This document shows positions 44,101-57,700 of a DNA stretch of 64,000 bases, in pieces (position 1 is the first letter of the stretch; each line of letters opens with the position of its first letter). The position numbers and the translations under genes are program-made. Location of the stretch: positions 1,962,800 through 2,026,799 of the forward strand of contig NC_087388.1 in NCBI RefSeq assembly GCF_963675165.1, in the 5' to 3' direction. Under the pieces are notes generated by a model, which saw only the letters and a program-made list of their open reading frames with translations, ran no database searches and was not told where the DNA came from. The DNA is from Halichondria panicea (lineage: Eukaryota; Porifera; Demospongiae; Suberitida; Halichondriidae).

Positions 44101-46120
44101 CACCTTTCACACTCTCACACACACAGCTCATCATCTCTCCAACGAGCGGATCCCAGCTGGCGTAGTGTTGCGTACTAGAGCTCCTAGCAACATACATCCG
44201 TCAGCCAACAGAAGATCGAGAAACTTTGACAAAAACAGTGAGTATATAATTATAGTCTATCTATATCTGAGTTCTATAGGCTCCCACATGTACATGCATG
44301 TATATAGCGATACTTTAAACTATACACTGTAGAGGTACCATTTTCTAACATTTTCGGTTGAAATTAAACTGGGTAGTTGCTTGAATTAGATATCGCACAC
44401 CGATTGATCTGTGCATGCACATACCATTGCTGTCTTTGTACCCACAGGTAACCTCGAGAACAAGACTCGTCAGATGATAATAGGGACGCCCCCCACAGCT
44501 CGACGTCACTCCAAACTCTTGGCCCCCCCTGAAGTTGCCCCCAAGCCGGCCAACAACAGTCATGAGTTCCCACCAGCCAGGTCCAGAGAGGATGTGAGTG
44601 CTTGAGTTTTGATTTCTATATAATATTATATATACAAGTACAAGTATCCGATAACTTCCTAAAATTCAGTTTTTGTACTCACTGGGTTCCTGAGTAGTTG
44701 TTTTGTAACTCTGTATTTGTGAGTGTTCTAAATGTCCATACAGTAAGTCTTCCCTGGAGGCCTGCGTAAGTAGCTATTTTCATACATCTTTGTATGTATT
44801 AATTGCCTGTTGCTGTAGTTTCACTGTTGATATACTTTAAGTTAGTAACCTTTTTTGTGCTATACCCACGTACGGTATTATATATTGTGCATGTAGGTGT
44901 TGAATGGTACGTAGCAATGTTTTCTTATTGTGATGTGCATGTTTTATGCTGAGACCTCTTGTAAGGTGTTGTACATTCATTGTTCTGTTTTGATGTTGAG
45001 GTCTCTAAGACATATGTATCACACCCACTGACCCCGCCCACTCAGGTGTCACAGTACGGGGACGAGGAGGGGTCAGGGTCCCTACAAGGTACAGAACCAG
45101 ACTACTGGGACATTGACCCGTACGAGAAGGAATGGATGTTGGCCAATGCTGAGGGTAACATGGAGACAATACATCGCCTCTTTATGACTGAGTCTTCGCT
45201 GGTGAACAGAAAAGACTTTCTCCATGGTTACACAGCCATGCATTGGGCAGCCAAACACGGTCGTTGTGACTTGATCACAGCTCTAGCAATGAACGGGGCA
45301 ACTGTCAACTTGAAGTCGGTGAGTGCATGTGGATATATATACATGTAGCTACACCTACATGTGTAAAGGCGTATGTTGTATAGAATTTCCACAGTGCGTT
45401 ATGTAATTATGTGTATATATATAATATGCAATGTATAATAATATTGTTTGAAAAGCGGTTCCTTCCCTAACATGCTTTCATGATCAAGGCAGTAATGTTT
45501 CTATTATTTTATTGTAGGGCTTATATAGTTGTGTTTTGGCTTTCAAAGCTAGCAGCTGTACAGTACTACGTGTATATAGTCATGCATCTGGAACTAAGTG
45601 CAGCTGTGTTTGTTTGCTTAGTGAACAGCGTGTACGTGTGTATGTGTGCGCGCGTGTATGTGTGTGTGTGTGTTGCAGCATGCAGTGTGTTTGATCTCAT
45701 TTCCCTCTCCCCACACATGTGCTGTCACCTTCCTAACAACCACAGAATGTAAGTCAATATATTTGTAGTGTATCGTAAATAGTTCAGTGTAAGGCTAATT
45801 TCCTATTAATACAGGTATCAATTTCAGTGTAGGATTGTATGTCCATGCATGGTAGCTATAGGTATCGTCTTGTATGGTGTCTACGTTTAGTTCACTCTCT
45901 CTCCCACCCATCATTCCCATACATGGAACTCTATACACTTCTCCTCTTACACATGGACTCTATAGGGGGTGAGCCACACACACACACACGCACGCACACA
46001 CACACACACACACACATACACACACACACACACACTCACACACACACACACACACACACGCACGCACGCACGCACACACACACACTCACACACACTCACA
46101 CTCACACACACACACACACA

Positions 46121-46179
<59 letters not shown>

Positions 46180-48009
46180 GGTGGTATAATTATGTTGTTG
46201 TTTTTAGGTGGTTTTGGCATATTTGCTATAATTGTAGGGTTTCTGTTTTTCACTTTCGTGAAATCTTTGAAGTTTTTGAAGTTTTCTCCTTTATAAATTT
46301 AGCAGATATTTTACACTCACGTACATTGTGCGTGACCACTCTAATTATCTGTGTAGAAAGCACACACATCTCCCAGGCAACTGGTTCCTTGGGGGCTTCA
46401 GTTTACCATAGAGCAATTATCACATGTTTATCTCGTTGTGTAGGGGCTGACTCCTCTGCATTTGGCAGCTGCCAGTGGTCACGACAACGCAATACAATTT
46501 CTGGTCCAGGAATACAGTGAGTCGATCAAATCACTTCTTTATTTGTAGCTGTTACAATAGCCATTGTATTTTCTCTCCTATATGATAATATGAGAACCGG
46601 ATACTTAGAAACCTATTGTGGTGTGTGAACATAGAAGGTCTCCCTCCATTCTGAGAATCAATGTTAATGGTAGCTCTACTGTACTTAAAAGAAAAGGAAT
46701 CTCTTGATTATGAGTTTAATATTTGATCTTATTATGAGATTAATATTCCTTAAGAGGCTAGTCCAATTGTCTGGTGTGGGTTTAATCATTTTGAGAGGTG
46801 CGGAATCAAATAGTGTCTGTATACTAGCTGCTAGTGATATATCTGTATTGTGTTTGGTTCAGATGCCAATGTGAATGCCCGTGACCACGGTGGACGGAGA
46901 CCTGTCGACGTACTCAACCCAAAGTGCCAACAGAAGACAAAAGGTGCGGATAGGTCCCATCCTCAATACAGGTCATCGAAAAGTCCATTTTAATAGTCTT
47001 TATGGACGTGGATATCATTAATTTTGCTTTTTTATTATAGTGTTGAGAGGTGAGAATGTTATAATTTTGTTTGTTTGTCTCTTGATTTTGCAGGTATGCT
47101 CTCAAACATTAACAACCACGGGCTACCAGTTCCTTCAAGTAAGTATACGTACCTTATAGTTATATAATTGTACATACAGTGTACACTCTGAGTTGATTAC
47201 TCTTCTCTATTGACAACCCACTCACACCAACTCTCTGTGTGTCCAGTAGTTTTGCTTCTGCGTGCATGTAAGTATTATAGCTGCATGTACAATGTTTAAG
47301 GAGGCAGCCTAACTAACCACCTGACAGTGTGTGTAATTATCCGCCTGCATACACACACACACACTCACCGCCCACTCCCCACCCCACAGTGCACTGGGTG
47401 AACAACCTCTCCTCGTTTAGTCGCCCTCGTAGTTCCAGCACCCTCTCCCGTACCTGGAGCTCGGTGGGGGACATTAATCGGAAACACCACGCCTCAGAAC
47501 CCACTCGGAGACGAAACTCACCAAAGTCCATACGCAAGAGTTTCAGTTTCAAAAGGACGACGCGCATCAAGGTCGTAGAGCCGACCTCTCCTTCTAAGAA
47601 AGACAAGAAGGCAGAAAAAAAAAGGTGAGCACATTATTTATTTCTTACCTTACCTGTTACCAATAACTTTTTTTATGAATAAAACAAATTGTTTACCTTC
47701 CCTCAAACATCTCCGCTGTAGTTGGTCATTTACAGTAGTACAATCATCCTTATGTGTGACTGTGTGATGATTATACGTGCATGTAAATATTCTTTGTTTT
47801 GCTCTAGTTTTTAAGATATTGCAAAAAAGGATCACCTGAATCACAGACTGTTACTGTATAATTATTATTACCTCACACCACACACACACACGCCACACCA
47901 CACCACACACACACACACACACACACACCACACGTACAGCAAAAAGCAATCAAAGCGGCCTCACAGTGATGCTCACTCCTACTCAACCAGTAAAAACTGG
48001 GACGTTTAG
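38105..48009 (+). CDS. SOWAH-like: SOWAH-family protein: N-terminal winged-helix-like domain, long disordered linker, ankyrin repeats
   Basis: Homologue of the sosondowah ankyrin repeat family; molecular role poorly known. Exons: 38105-38228, 38940-39001, 39625-40516, 42382-43413, 43884-44012, 44127-44237, 44448-44593, 45046-45318, 46444-46516, 46863-46943, 47094-47138, 47390-47624, 47940-48009. Total 3273 nt, 1090 residues, all phases consistent. Residues 1-75 (MILEYILRKGGMVKNVDLVR, FKEKVNSVAYIKSE, DKFLHLRP) match the SOWAH N-terminal domain. About residues 80-800 are Ser/Pro/Thr-rich and disordered, with SRQTG repeats, duplicated SSLNSPPSS units, a PxxP cluster (PPPGPSPVPKRPAPKPPTRK) suited to SH3 binding, and APPTQPPPPSQ repeats. 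DPYEKEWMLANAEGNMETIH leads into ankyrin repeats (GYTAMHWAAKHGR, GLTPLHLAAASGHDNA, NVNARDHGGRRPVDVL) as in SOWAHA-D. The C-terminal tail is basic (KKDKKAEKKR). Confidence 0.88.
40825..40990. repeat. Dispersed GGCTGTAATAAAG-family repeat, diverged
   Basis: Shares order and words (AAAGAGGAGGCCTGCC, AAATACATGCTATGGAGACTT, GAGGGTGAACTG) with the copies at 22379 and 49505. It lies in the 1865-bp SOWAH intron (40517-42381). Confidence 0.4.
41737..41800. repeat. Dispersed GGCTGTAATAAAG repeat, short copy
   Basis: GGGCAGACTAACAGTGGCTG then TAATAAAGAGGTGGCCTACG, in the same SOWAH intron as 40825-40990. The remainder of that intron shows nothing else. Confidence 0.55.
45975..46177. repeat. CA microsatellite of about 200 bp
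   Basis: CACACA tract with GCACGCACGC and ACTC interruptions, in the SOWAH intron before exon 46444-46516. The long His/Thr-rich open frames here are artefacts. Confidence 0.97.
47879..47930. repeat. CA/CCA microsatellite
   Basis: CACACCACACCACAC and CACACACACA tract just before the last SOWAH exon (47940-48009). Confidence 0.9.
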
Positions 48010-48706
48010 AACAAATTTTTTTGTCAGTTTGAGATTTAATTTCAGAAAGTTTTAACCAGCCAGCAATTTGTTGTGTAGTCGTGGCAATGACCGTTGCACT
48101 CCTTCACTTGTTTGTACCACTGCAATCCGAATTATTATGTATGCTCTATTATATATATATAGCACATGTTCACAAGATTTAATTTTTATACATAATGCAC
48201 ATGTGTATTGTAATTATGTGGTCTATATAAAAGTTTGTGTACAAAATGTATTTACTGTATGACATGCATGACTGACTGTACATGTACAAGAGTTTATATA
48301 CCTCAATCGATCTACGTTTGCTGCTGGTTTAATTTTAGAATTACATGCATGCATGATTATATAATATTTATGATTTTGATCTAAGCTGTACCTCAATTAT
48401 ACCATATGTGACAGGGCCTAGGAAAACCCCCCCTTAACGCGGTACTAATTAAATTAACCTTTAGGTCACAAAGGTTGAAAGTGAAGTTCTGCAATCAACA
48501 AATCTTTTTGCACCAGCTTGAAGCGTACGTGTATATAACAGAAACATAGACTCGTCAAAATTATACAGTCATGTACACGTTTGTATGAATGAAAGGGATG
48601 AGGATAAAACCAGACAAGCTTGTCAACGACAATTATTAACTTGTAGAATAATACACCGAGTGTCCGATAAATACATGTACATGTAAGAGTGTTAGAATTG
48701 AATTAT
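48010..48706. other. Convergent intergenic gap, SOWAH-like / TBC1D31
   Basis: 697 bp between two stop codons, AT-rich (TATATATATA near 48151). It presumably holds both 3' UTRs. No gene or repeat family was recognised. Confidence 0.5.
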
Positions 48707-51700
48707 TCAGAGGTGTCTGGAGTTAGTGTACGAGGTTGTGGAGTTGACCTGTCCTGCAACCACCCTCTGTCGTACCTCGTTCACTCGTGAGAGCAGGTCA
48801 GCTTCTTGTCTGTCCAGGACGTCACGACGACGAGACCAGTCCAACGCTACATGGAGGATAGGGTCAGGAGGGAAATTGATCGTGAAGCAGGTGACATTTT
48901 GTACACAAGACACGACATTGACAGATGAACTCCTCTTAGCTACATATAAGCAGCTATGATTTTTTCCTTGTAACAAGTATATACGACCACCATGCGAGAT
49001 AAAGGCCACAATGAAACTAGATACATACCAGTTACCATAACAAAGGCCAGCACCCAGGTCCTAAATGAACAGCTGTACAAACAACCCCCCAACAAAGGGC
49101 ACTTTATATAATAAAAATCGTGCTCGCTAAAGGTGTCGTCCTATAAAAAGATCCCACTGTATACATGTGCTAAAACCTGGCACACCTGAGTGTCCGTAAG
49201 AGCTGCTGCCTGTAGTGCTGGGGTCCTCAGAGCTAGAGGTCATAGAGGTCACAGCTATTCTTTCCCTCTGGGACACGCCCAATTCACCACCCACTCCACT
49301 CGGGTACGAGGCACGGGACTGAATGTTCTTTCCCACTCTAAGCTCTTGTTTGTGTTGATCCAGGTGAGTTTTTGTGAGATCCTCAGTGAGTGAACGGAGT
49401 TGCTTCTCCTTGAACCGAGTCTCACGTGCCTTAATGACAACCTGTAACAAAGAGGAGCACACCATAATGTACATTGGACACTACTGTTGCATGTATGTCT
49501 ATAGCGGTCACCCTCGGGCAAACTAATAGTGGCTCACTGCAATAAAGAGGTGGCTTAATCGCTAACACAGGTTGAAACTAAATAATATGCCCATGCAGTT
49601 GAATATATACATGTACTGTAGTTGCCAAAAATGCTTCATTTTGAGAGAAAAAACACAGGCAGGTATTTAGCCGTTGTTCTGGTGAATGAATTTCAATGGA
49701 GACTTGGGGCTGATTACCAACTTGACTGTATTTATGGAGGGTGATCTGATTATAGGGCGACCATTAGTCTAAGACAGGTTTAACTGTCCCTGTGTCACTA
49801 CAGCACATTACACGCCGCAATGAGTGCCAACAATTGTTTGGTTGAGGACAAAGCTAATCAACGTCTCAATGAGTGCCAACAATTGTTTGGTTGAGGACAA
49901 AGCTAATCAGAAATACAAAACACTGTGTAACAAATTACTACAATTGTTGTCAGGGTTCTCAACAACATTGCAGAGGTAAATACAAATTGAAAGTTGTACA
50001 TGCACATAAAAATTATAATTCCACTGACTGTCTCCTCACCTCCTCTGTATTGATATCCCTTTCCACGTCCCCGAGTGTCCTCCGTGCTCCAGCTTCGGCC
50101 AGTATCCGGGTGTTGGCCAGCTCTGCCTGACTACGAGCCAATCTACAGTGAGTGGTAGCATCATAATTACTGAGTGATTGTGTGTACGGTAGCTGTGTTT
50201 TCTCAATACTAGGCTGTAGCTCCATCACACAGCTGCAAACACAGACTAGTTTACATGTACATGTAGCTTAGGAATAACCAAACATGTAGTAATAAAATTA
50301 ATGTCCAATGGGTCCTAAAATACAAGTTCCCTAACTGTTCAGACGCTAGTCAAAATAATAGGTCTGGAATGCCTGAATAGTCTGTACATGTGCAGTGTAT
50401 GTTGCTGTTACTATGCCCACTAACTTAGCCTGAGCAGCCTCCAGTTTGCTCCTCTCTCTGGCAGCATCCTCTTCCACAGCTCTCTCCAACATGCCCTGCT
50501 CCACCTCGTGACGATGACCCTGAGTGGCCATGTCCGTTCGAAGACGATACAACATCTGTATGACGGTTGGGTGGGGAAAAGTACATTGTGTTTTGACTAA
50601 AGTCGTAAATGCACAGTCAGTACCAGTGTAGTTAAAAATTAGATAATTAAATTTCCAGCCATCGAACAATGTGATAAAGTGTAAGCTACAGAAAAAGTTG
50701 GCTGGATATCTAATGGCAGTATAATAGAAGGTTCTGGCTGCTAAAAAATGCAAGTTTCAGCAAACAACGAAATACTGATATAATGCTCAGGTACTGTACA
50801 CTTAGTCTATTGTTGATACACTCGCAGTACATGCATATAATTATACATTTTAGCCTCGCTCCCAGGCCAATTTTTTTTCAAAGGAACTGAAGGGGAAAAA
50901 TACGACCAGCGTTTAATAGGAGGAAAAACGGCCTGGGACCGAGGCTAATCCTCATACAAATCAAGGGCAGGTCGATCACTCACCTCCTCTTGAGAGCGGG
51001 CCAGCTCCTGCTCGAGGAGGGCTTTCTGTCTCTCCAACTCCAGAGCCCGTGTCTCAATGTCAGTCAGCACATTCTTTGTCTCTCTCTCACGCTGGGTCAC
51101 CTGGAGGGGACACACTGTTACAGTATATGACAATAAACAGCTGATAGCTATCTCACAGCTACAGTGTACTTTGTACAGCTCCCCCAGTAATGAACGTACA
51201 TGCTAACATCACTACTCACAGGTTATATAGAGAAGGTGTCTAATAGCCTGGTACATATTATTTTACTCTACGTGCATGTACATGTACATAAAATATTCAT
51301 TGTTAAAAATTCCTAGACGAAGTATTTAAACTCAACGGATGAAAATGTACATTCTGTTTTCTGGGTCATACCTAATCCAACTTCTTTGCAGTCATGTACA
51401 TGTACACTCACCTTCCTCTGTATCTCGGTGTCCATCCTGGCCAGCTCTGTCTCACGCACTGTCTGCTGGTTGGAGAGGAACCTATGTCTGGCTGCATCCA
51501 ACACATTGACCTCCTTCACTTTGATCTCCCTCTTCAGCGCCTGCAGTCTGGGGAAGGGAGGAAGGGGTATAACTTGTGTGTGTACTGCATACAACAAACG
51601 TGTACTTTAAAATATGTTAAATGCGCACCGATGCATAAAAGGGGACATTCATAAGCTAACAGTACATGTAGCTCTGGTTAGGAACATTTTGAACTGCTTT

Positions 51701-54700
51701 GACAAAACGATAGGCAAAAATATGCATTTACAGTGATTGTGTATAATTGTGCACATAATTATACAGTCATGCATATAACATTTGTAGGTCTTGATTTGTA
51801 CAGTGTACATGTACTACCTTGCCCTCTGATCGGTGAGCCTCATGTCCTCCACCTGAATCATTTTCCGACGTTGTTCCTCAGCATCCATGAGCAGTGCTTG
51901 CTGGCGGGTCCATGCCTCCTCCTCCAGTCGTCGCTGCTCTGTCAGTCTCTCCAGCTCAAGAGCACTCTGTCTGCAGGGATCAAGTGTGTAGCTGTCCTCA
52001 TACATCACTGTCATGAAATCTAATCAGTAATGCACTACAGTAGAACCTCGATTATCCGGACACCTTGGTTCCAGAAGCAGGCCGGATAAGTGAATATGCC
52101 GGATAATCGAAGAGATAAACTACACCTTGATCCACCCACTTTATTGATAAACAGCGGTGCCACATGGTTGTATGCGCATGCGCAGAAGATAAGCAGGCAT
52201 GTCTCCATGGTAACAGCTGCAACGCGCATGCGCGTTTGAGGGACACGCCCATTTTCTGATCTGATAACAAGAAAACTGCTTAGCCGGATAATCGAGGTTC
52301 CGGATAATGGAGGGCCGGATAATCGAGGTTCTACTGTATTTATTTACGCCCTTTGGTTTTTTATGAATTTCATACTGGGGTCCTTAAGACTTAACGCTCT
52401 ACAAAGATACATGATATACACCAAACTTCAGGCAAATTCTACGAGCCTTTTATCTCCACATAGAACACATGTCACCCACACCACATCCTCACCTCTCACG
52501 GAGGTAGTCTAGCTCCTCTTTGCGAATTCTCTCTCTCTCGACTATCTGATAGTCGACAATGAACTTGGGGTACTTGTTGAACACGGGGTAAGCCCCTCTC
52601 GTTAGCGGCTCAAACGAGGGGAGGAGTTTCTCTGGATGGATGTCAGGGGGTGTGGTCTGTTGCATGTGATAGGCCTCCTGAACGACTGCTCCAACGTCCA
52701 CTGTTGACGTGTGATGGAAGAAGTACTGCAAAATAGGTGTGTAGGTTCAATCAAGCCCACCAAATGGTTATATTCTGTACATGCACATTGGGTGAAACGC
52801 TTGTTCTGTTTAGATGTTCTTATTAGTCAACCTACATTTTGGAAGTACATGTAGTAGCTAAAGTATCAGTACAACCATGTATACAGTGTACATTATGCAG
52901 TAAGAATCACCAAAAGGTGTTCATCTCCTACAATGTACGTACTACCGTATATCTTCTAATTTATCGGACACTTCTAATTACCCCGGACACTCTTTTGGGC
53001 AATTTTCGTTGTTCTAATACAACGGACACTCCAGTACTTTTTAATATTACATTTGTTCTAAATATCTGGACAATACCTTGAAAAGTTGAGTTACCATTCA
53101 TAGACGGCAAGTAAGACTTAGAGTGCTGCAGTTAGATAGCTTTGAGTAGCTAGTTTTAGATAGCTAGTGCAACTATTCAGTCGTACCCTGTTCTTCTATT
53201 AAACTTAGCTAGCTCGCATGCAGCTGCTTGCTTGTTCTAATTATTCCGGACACTTCGCATGCTCTATAAAAATCTGTTCCAATTATACCCGGACAATTTC
53301 CCAAATAATTATTTTTTGCCGTCTGATAAATTAGAAGATATACGGTATACATGTGTGTACATAAAATACAGTAAATTACATGTGATACATGTACGTACGT
53401 ATACAGTACACAAAACTTCACCAAGAGATCGAAGAGTGACTAACAGATACCTAGTTCCCCTCTCACCTGAAAGTCCTCGATGCGAGCACACTGCAGGAGA
53501 GCCCCACGAGCAGAGACAAGGTAGGAGGTGACCAGGAGGAGCAGGAACCCGGGATGGTTGGAGAGGGCATTGTCCCACAGACGCAGCCAGCCGTCACGAG
53601 AGAGCACCTCAGAGAACAGGGTCTCCATCAGGGGCCACACATACAGCTGCCATGCAAGAAATTTATAATTTGTATGCTCAAGGTAATAACAAGATGTAAC
53701 CTTGAGAACTGTACACTTATATCACATGCACAGCGTACTACATTGTACATACACAATTTAACCAAATAATATTTGGTGCCGTAACAGCAAGGCTACTATT
53801 ACAAATGTATATGCTCACATGTGAGGTGACTCCATGCTTGATGAGGTGCTCCAGTAGTGTAGCATCGTGATGTGCCAGAGTGTTCTCGACCATGGCCAGC
53901 ACGTTGAGAGGAGGGTTGGGGAAATACTCAAACCACTGACTGCACCAGTTCACTGCAGTAGAGTCAACTAGCTTGTAAACACCACAAGTTAATCGGATAT
54001 ACATTTACCATTTACATGCACTGAATTTAGAAAGTGGTTCAGGCAAATGGGGGAATGAGTTTGAAGGACAATTTTACTACTTGTACATGTATTCGTAATC
54101 GTTCTTTCTTTTGACTGCATGCAAGATCCAATTCAGTAAAAGCTTCACAGTTACAAAATCGATATGTACGTACACGTATTAAGTGTGCGTGCGTGTGTGA
54201 GTTGCTCACGGAGTATGGTGGCTAGGAGCTCAAAGGTGACCAGCTGGTTGTTCTGGAACAGCTTCACAAAGGGGAACACCAGTCCGGGAAGATAGGGGGT
54301 CTCTGCAAATATGGACGCCCAGTGACCAAGCGCTGACAGTGTCCTGAAATAATAGGAGGACAACAAAATTATACAGTGTACAGTACAATGCATTTTAGTT
54401 GTACAGATGTACAAAATACAGCCACATACTAGCCTCGATCCCAGGCCCTTGGTTTTTCTCCTTTGATAGCAACCTGGGGTCGAGGCTAATGTAATACAGA
54501 TGTGAGAATGTGAATACTGGGTGGACACTTGCCAATGTGAAAACATACTATGACTAGGTCTATTACAGTCCTCACACACAAGAGTTTGACTACAGACTAC
54601 AGTAAAGTACAGTAAAGTCTCACAGTAAAAGAATGAATAAATTGAAGACAACAATAATCACGTGGTACCTCTGTAGTACTCTGAGTAGCTTCCTGCTCTT

Positions 54701-57700
54701 GATGGGGTAGGTCTGATGCAGGGTGATGAAGGCAGGGTGGGTGCCCTTGTCCAGGAGGGAGGAGTATGCATTGTAGTTGTCAGGGAGACGTAGTAGACAA
54801 CGCCATATGAACGTCCTGTAGGGAAGAGAAGATGTCAACACAACTGCAATACATTCAACTTTGAGGGTAAGTCCCATCATAATAATGTGCATGTACAGAG
54901 ATCAAAGATATAATTACATGTATTGACAGGGTGAAACCATCGTTTTAGACTACATGTACGTACATGTACAACAATACAGTACATGTAGCTAATTATGACT
55001 CGCATTACCTGTATTTGGATGGGTACTCTCCGTAGCCCTTTAAGATGGAGAGGAGTTTGTCCACCTTCAGCCGACCACTGTTAGCCACACCCACTTCCTG
55101 CTCCTGCACGTCTCTAGCCTTAGTCAGAGTCTTGTGAGAAATCAATGGAGGAGATTTCTCTCGTGAGATGCTGTCGAGCGGTTCATCACCAGACGCCATT
55201 TTCGTTGGCTTGATTTTGTCCTCTGATCTGGGGTATTCCACCATTTTCACCAGAGGAGCTGGAGGCTATAAGCAAGAAAAGAATGATTTAACGATGCTCT
55301 TACAGTCATGCACATGTATATGTACATTCAAACCACCTATTCAAACCTCAATGTAATGTACAGTATAATTAACATATGATTATGTGCTTGCATGGAGCAT
55401 ATCAGAAACTACACAACACACCGAGACTGTCTATTGAGAGAACAGTACACTAGACTTACACTATGCAGGTACCGTGCACTATACTTAAACAGTTACTAGA
55501 GAGACTCACCTTGTGCAGGTTATGCGAGGCCGCGGGGACATCATACAGTAACAGATTGCCTCTCTCACTGACACAGGTGATGGTGGCCCCATCAGGACTG
55601 GCATGAGCCGAGGACAGCCTGTTCTCTTGGGAACCCAGTTGGAAGAGGAGCTTGCACGTGTGAATATCTATGAACCGCAGGATACCATCTTGAGCCAGGA
55701 ACCCCAAGCTCTGCACAGGGATTGGCAAGGATCTTTAGAAGGCTGCTCAAAACACTTAAATTCTGCATTACACTAGCAGATTGAAGCTTTTATTTTACAT
55801 GACCCTTTACCAGCTTTAATCATGTAGCTGTTTGTAGCTTTTGTTTTGCATGACCCTTTACCAGTCGCAAACATGCAGCTATTTGTAGTTTTTATTTTGC
55901 GTGACCCTTTACCAGTTGCAACCTAGCCTCGAGACACATTTTAATCGGCCTGGTCTCGAGGCTAGTTGCAACCGCCATGAGAACTGATTGCAGCTTTTGT
56001 TTTGCAAAACCCTTTACCAGATGCTACAAAGTGGGCCTGGTAAAGATCAACACATTTCAAATAAGCAAAAGCCTTCCCTGCACCATTCACTGTGTAATAA
56101 TCACGGAGTGTGATTACCAGGAGTCATGTGATCTCACCTCGCTAGAGTCTCCGTCCATGTTGTTGTTTAGGAAGAGCAGCTGTTTCACTAGTCGGACCTT
56201 CGAGGGCAGCTGTACGATCCTCAACAATTGTCTACTCTCCGTCTTCCATATATGGATGAAGTTGGATCGCCCCCCAGCCACTAGGAGTCGGCCATCATTG
56301 GAGGCAACAAAAGATCGGTAGTGAGGGGTGGGGCTGTGTGGAGGAGGGATGGCGTACTTGTAATCGAGAGTGTCTGCGTCCCAGGCGTGGATGGAGTCGT
56401 CTTTGAAACAGGAGATGATGGTATTAGAGAAGGGCAGGTAGAACACCTGCATTAGTAGCAGCAATGCACTGTTAGAGGCTGTGTCTAGTACAACAAGATG
56501 CACACTGTAATTCAAGGATTTAGATTTGCAGTCCTTATGAACCTTAAAATAAGGTATTTTCGTGCTTTTTAATAATTATGTCACCGCTTTTATTCATTAC
56601 ATTTGCAAGACTAATGTATACAAAAAATTGATTTAGGTGCTAAGAATATTACATGGGCAAATTGTCCAGGGGGTGCTGCTGTGCATAAATGGAAGGGGGC
56701 ATTTCGAGAAATGTACAGTGCATATATGATTACACAACAGGTCTCACTTACATCCTGAACTCCGACCTCCTGTCCACCACTGAGGGTGCGTACCTACAAA
56801 ATAATATACCGTTATAATTATTAGTAATAATTATGCTATACAAACTGTAACAGCTACGTGTATGTATAATATTCGAGGGGACATACTTATGATTGACCGT
56901 CTATTACTCATGAAAACTAGACTGCAAGTCAATATGTAGAGTACATATGCAGTGGGTACTGTGGACAGAATAAAGTCGAACAAGACAGTTCCCTCAGGCA
57001 TTGCATACCCTGGTAAACGAGTCGAGGTCCCAGAGGACAGAGTCTCGTGAGGAGACGGCCAACAGGTGGCGACCAGAGCTGGCTAGGGACAGGCTCTTGA
57101 CACACGCCTCGTGACCTCGCAGGGTGGCTACCACCTCATTTGTATCTGAGAGGAGGAGAGAGAGGGGCAATATAGTGTAGAGGCAACCTGATAGTACATG
57201 TACATTGGACATTTTGCCTAAGCAGTAACCATTATGGGAGCATTGTTATAACTCCTTCTGCATGCATGAACTTAGTACTCTCAATGGATATCACTGAGCT
57301 ACATAACACCAAGGGCGTATAAGAGAAGAGGGCATGCAACTCACTATTAGTCCAACGTGCGAGCAAAAACTGCATTCGATCTATTTATAGCTATCAGCTA
57401 CCTGTACTTTGCACCAAACTCCATTTAACAGAAATCTATTTTTAGATATTACTGTACTTTTCCAGTAACATTACTCCGCCCATTCAGTTTTTGCTCGTGG
57501 ACTGTTGCATGCCCTCTTCTCTTATACGCCCTTGATAACACTGTACGATTATGTAAAATGACACATACTTTTGAATATACATTGAGTTGCAAATCTTACA
57601 ACACTCACCAACATCGATGCAGCGCAGTGTGTAGTCAGCGAGAGCCATGAGCACCTCGTTGGGTCGACTGATGCATGCACCCAGGGCCGTGCATGACTGA

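Noticed and set aside
45839-46520. Long His/Thr- and Val/Cys-rich open frames on both strands
   Set aside because: They are translations of a CA microsatellite; no coding signal.
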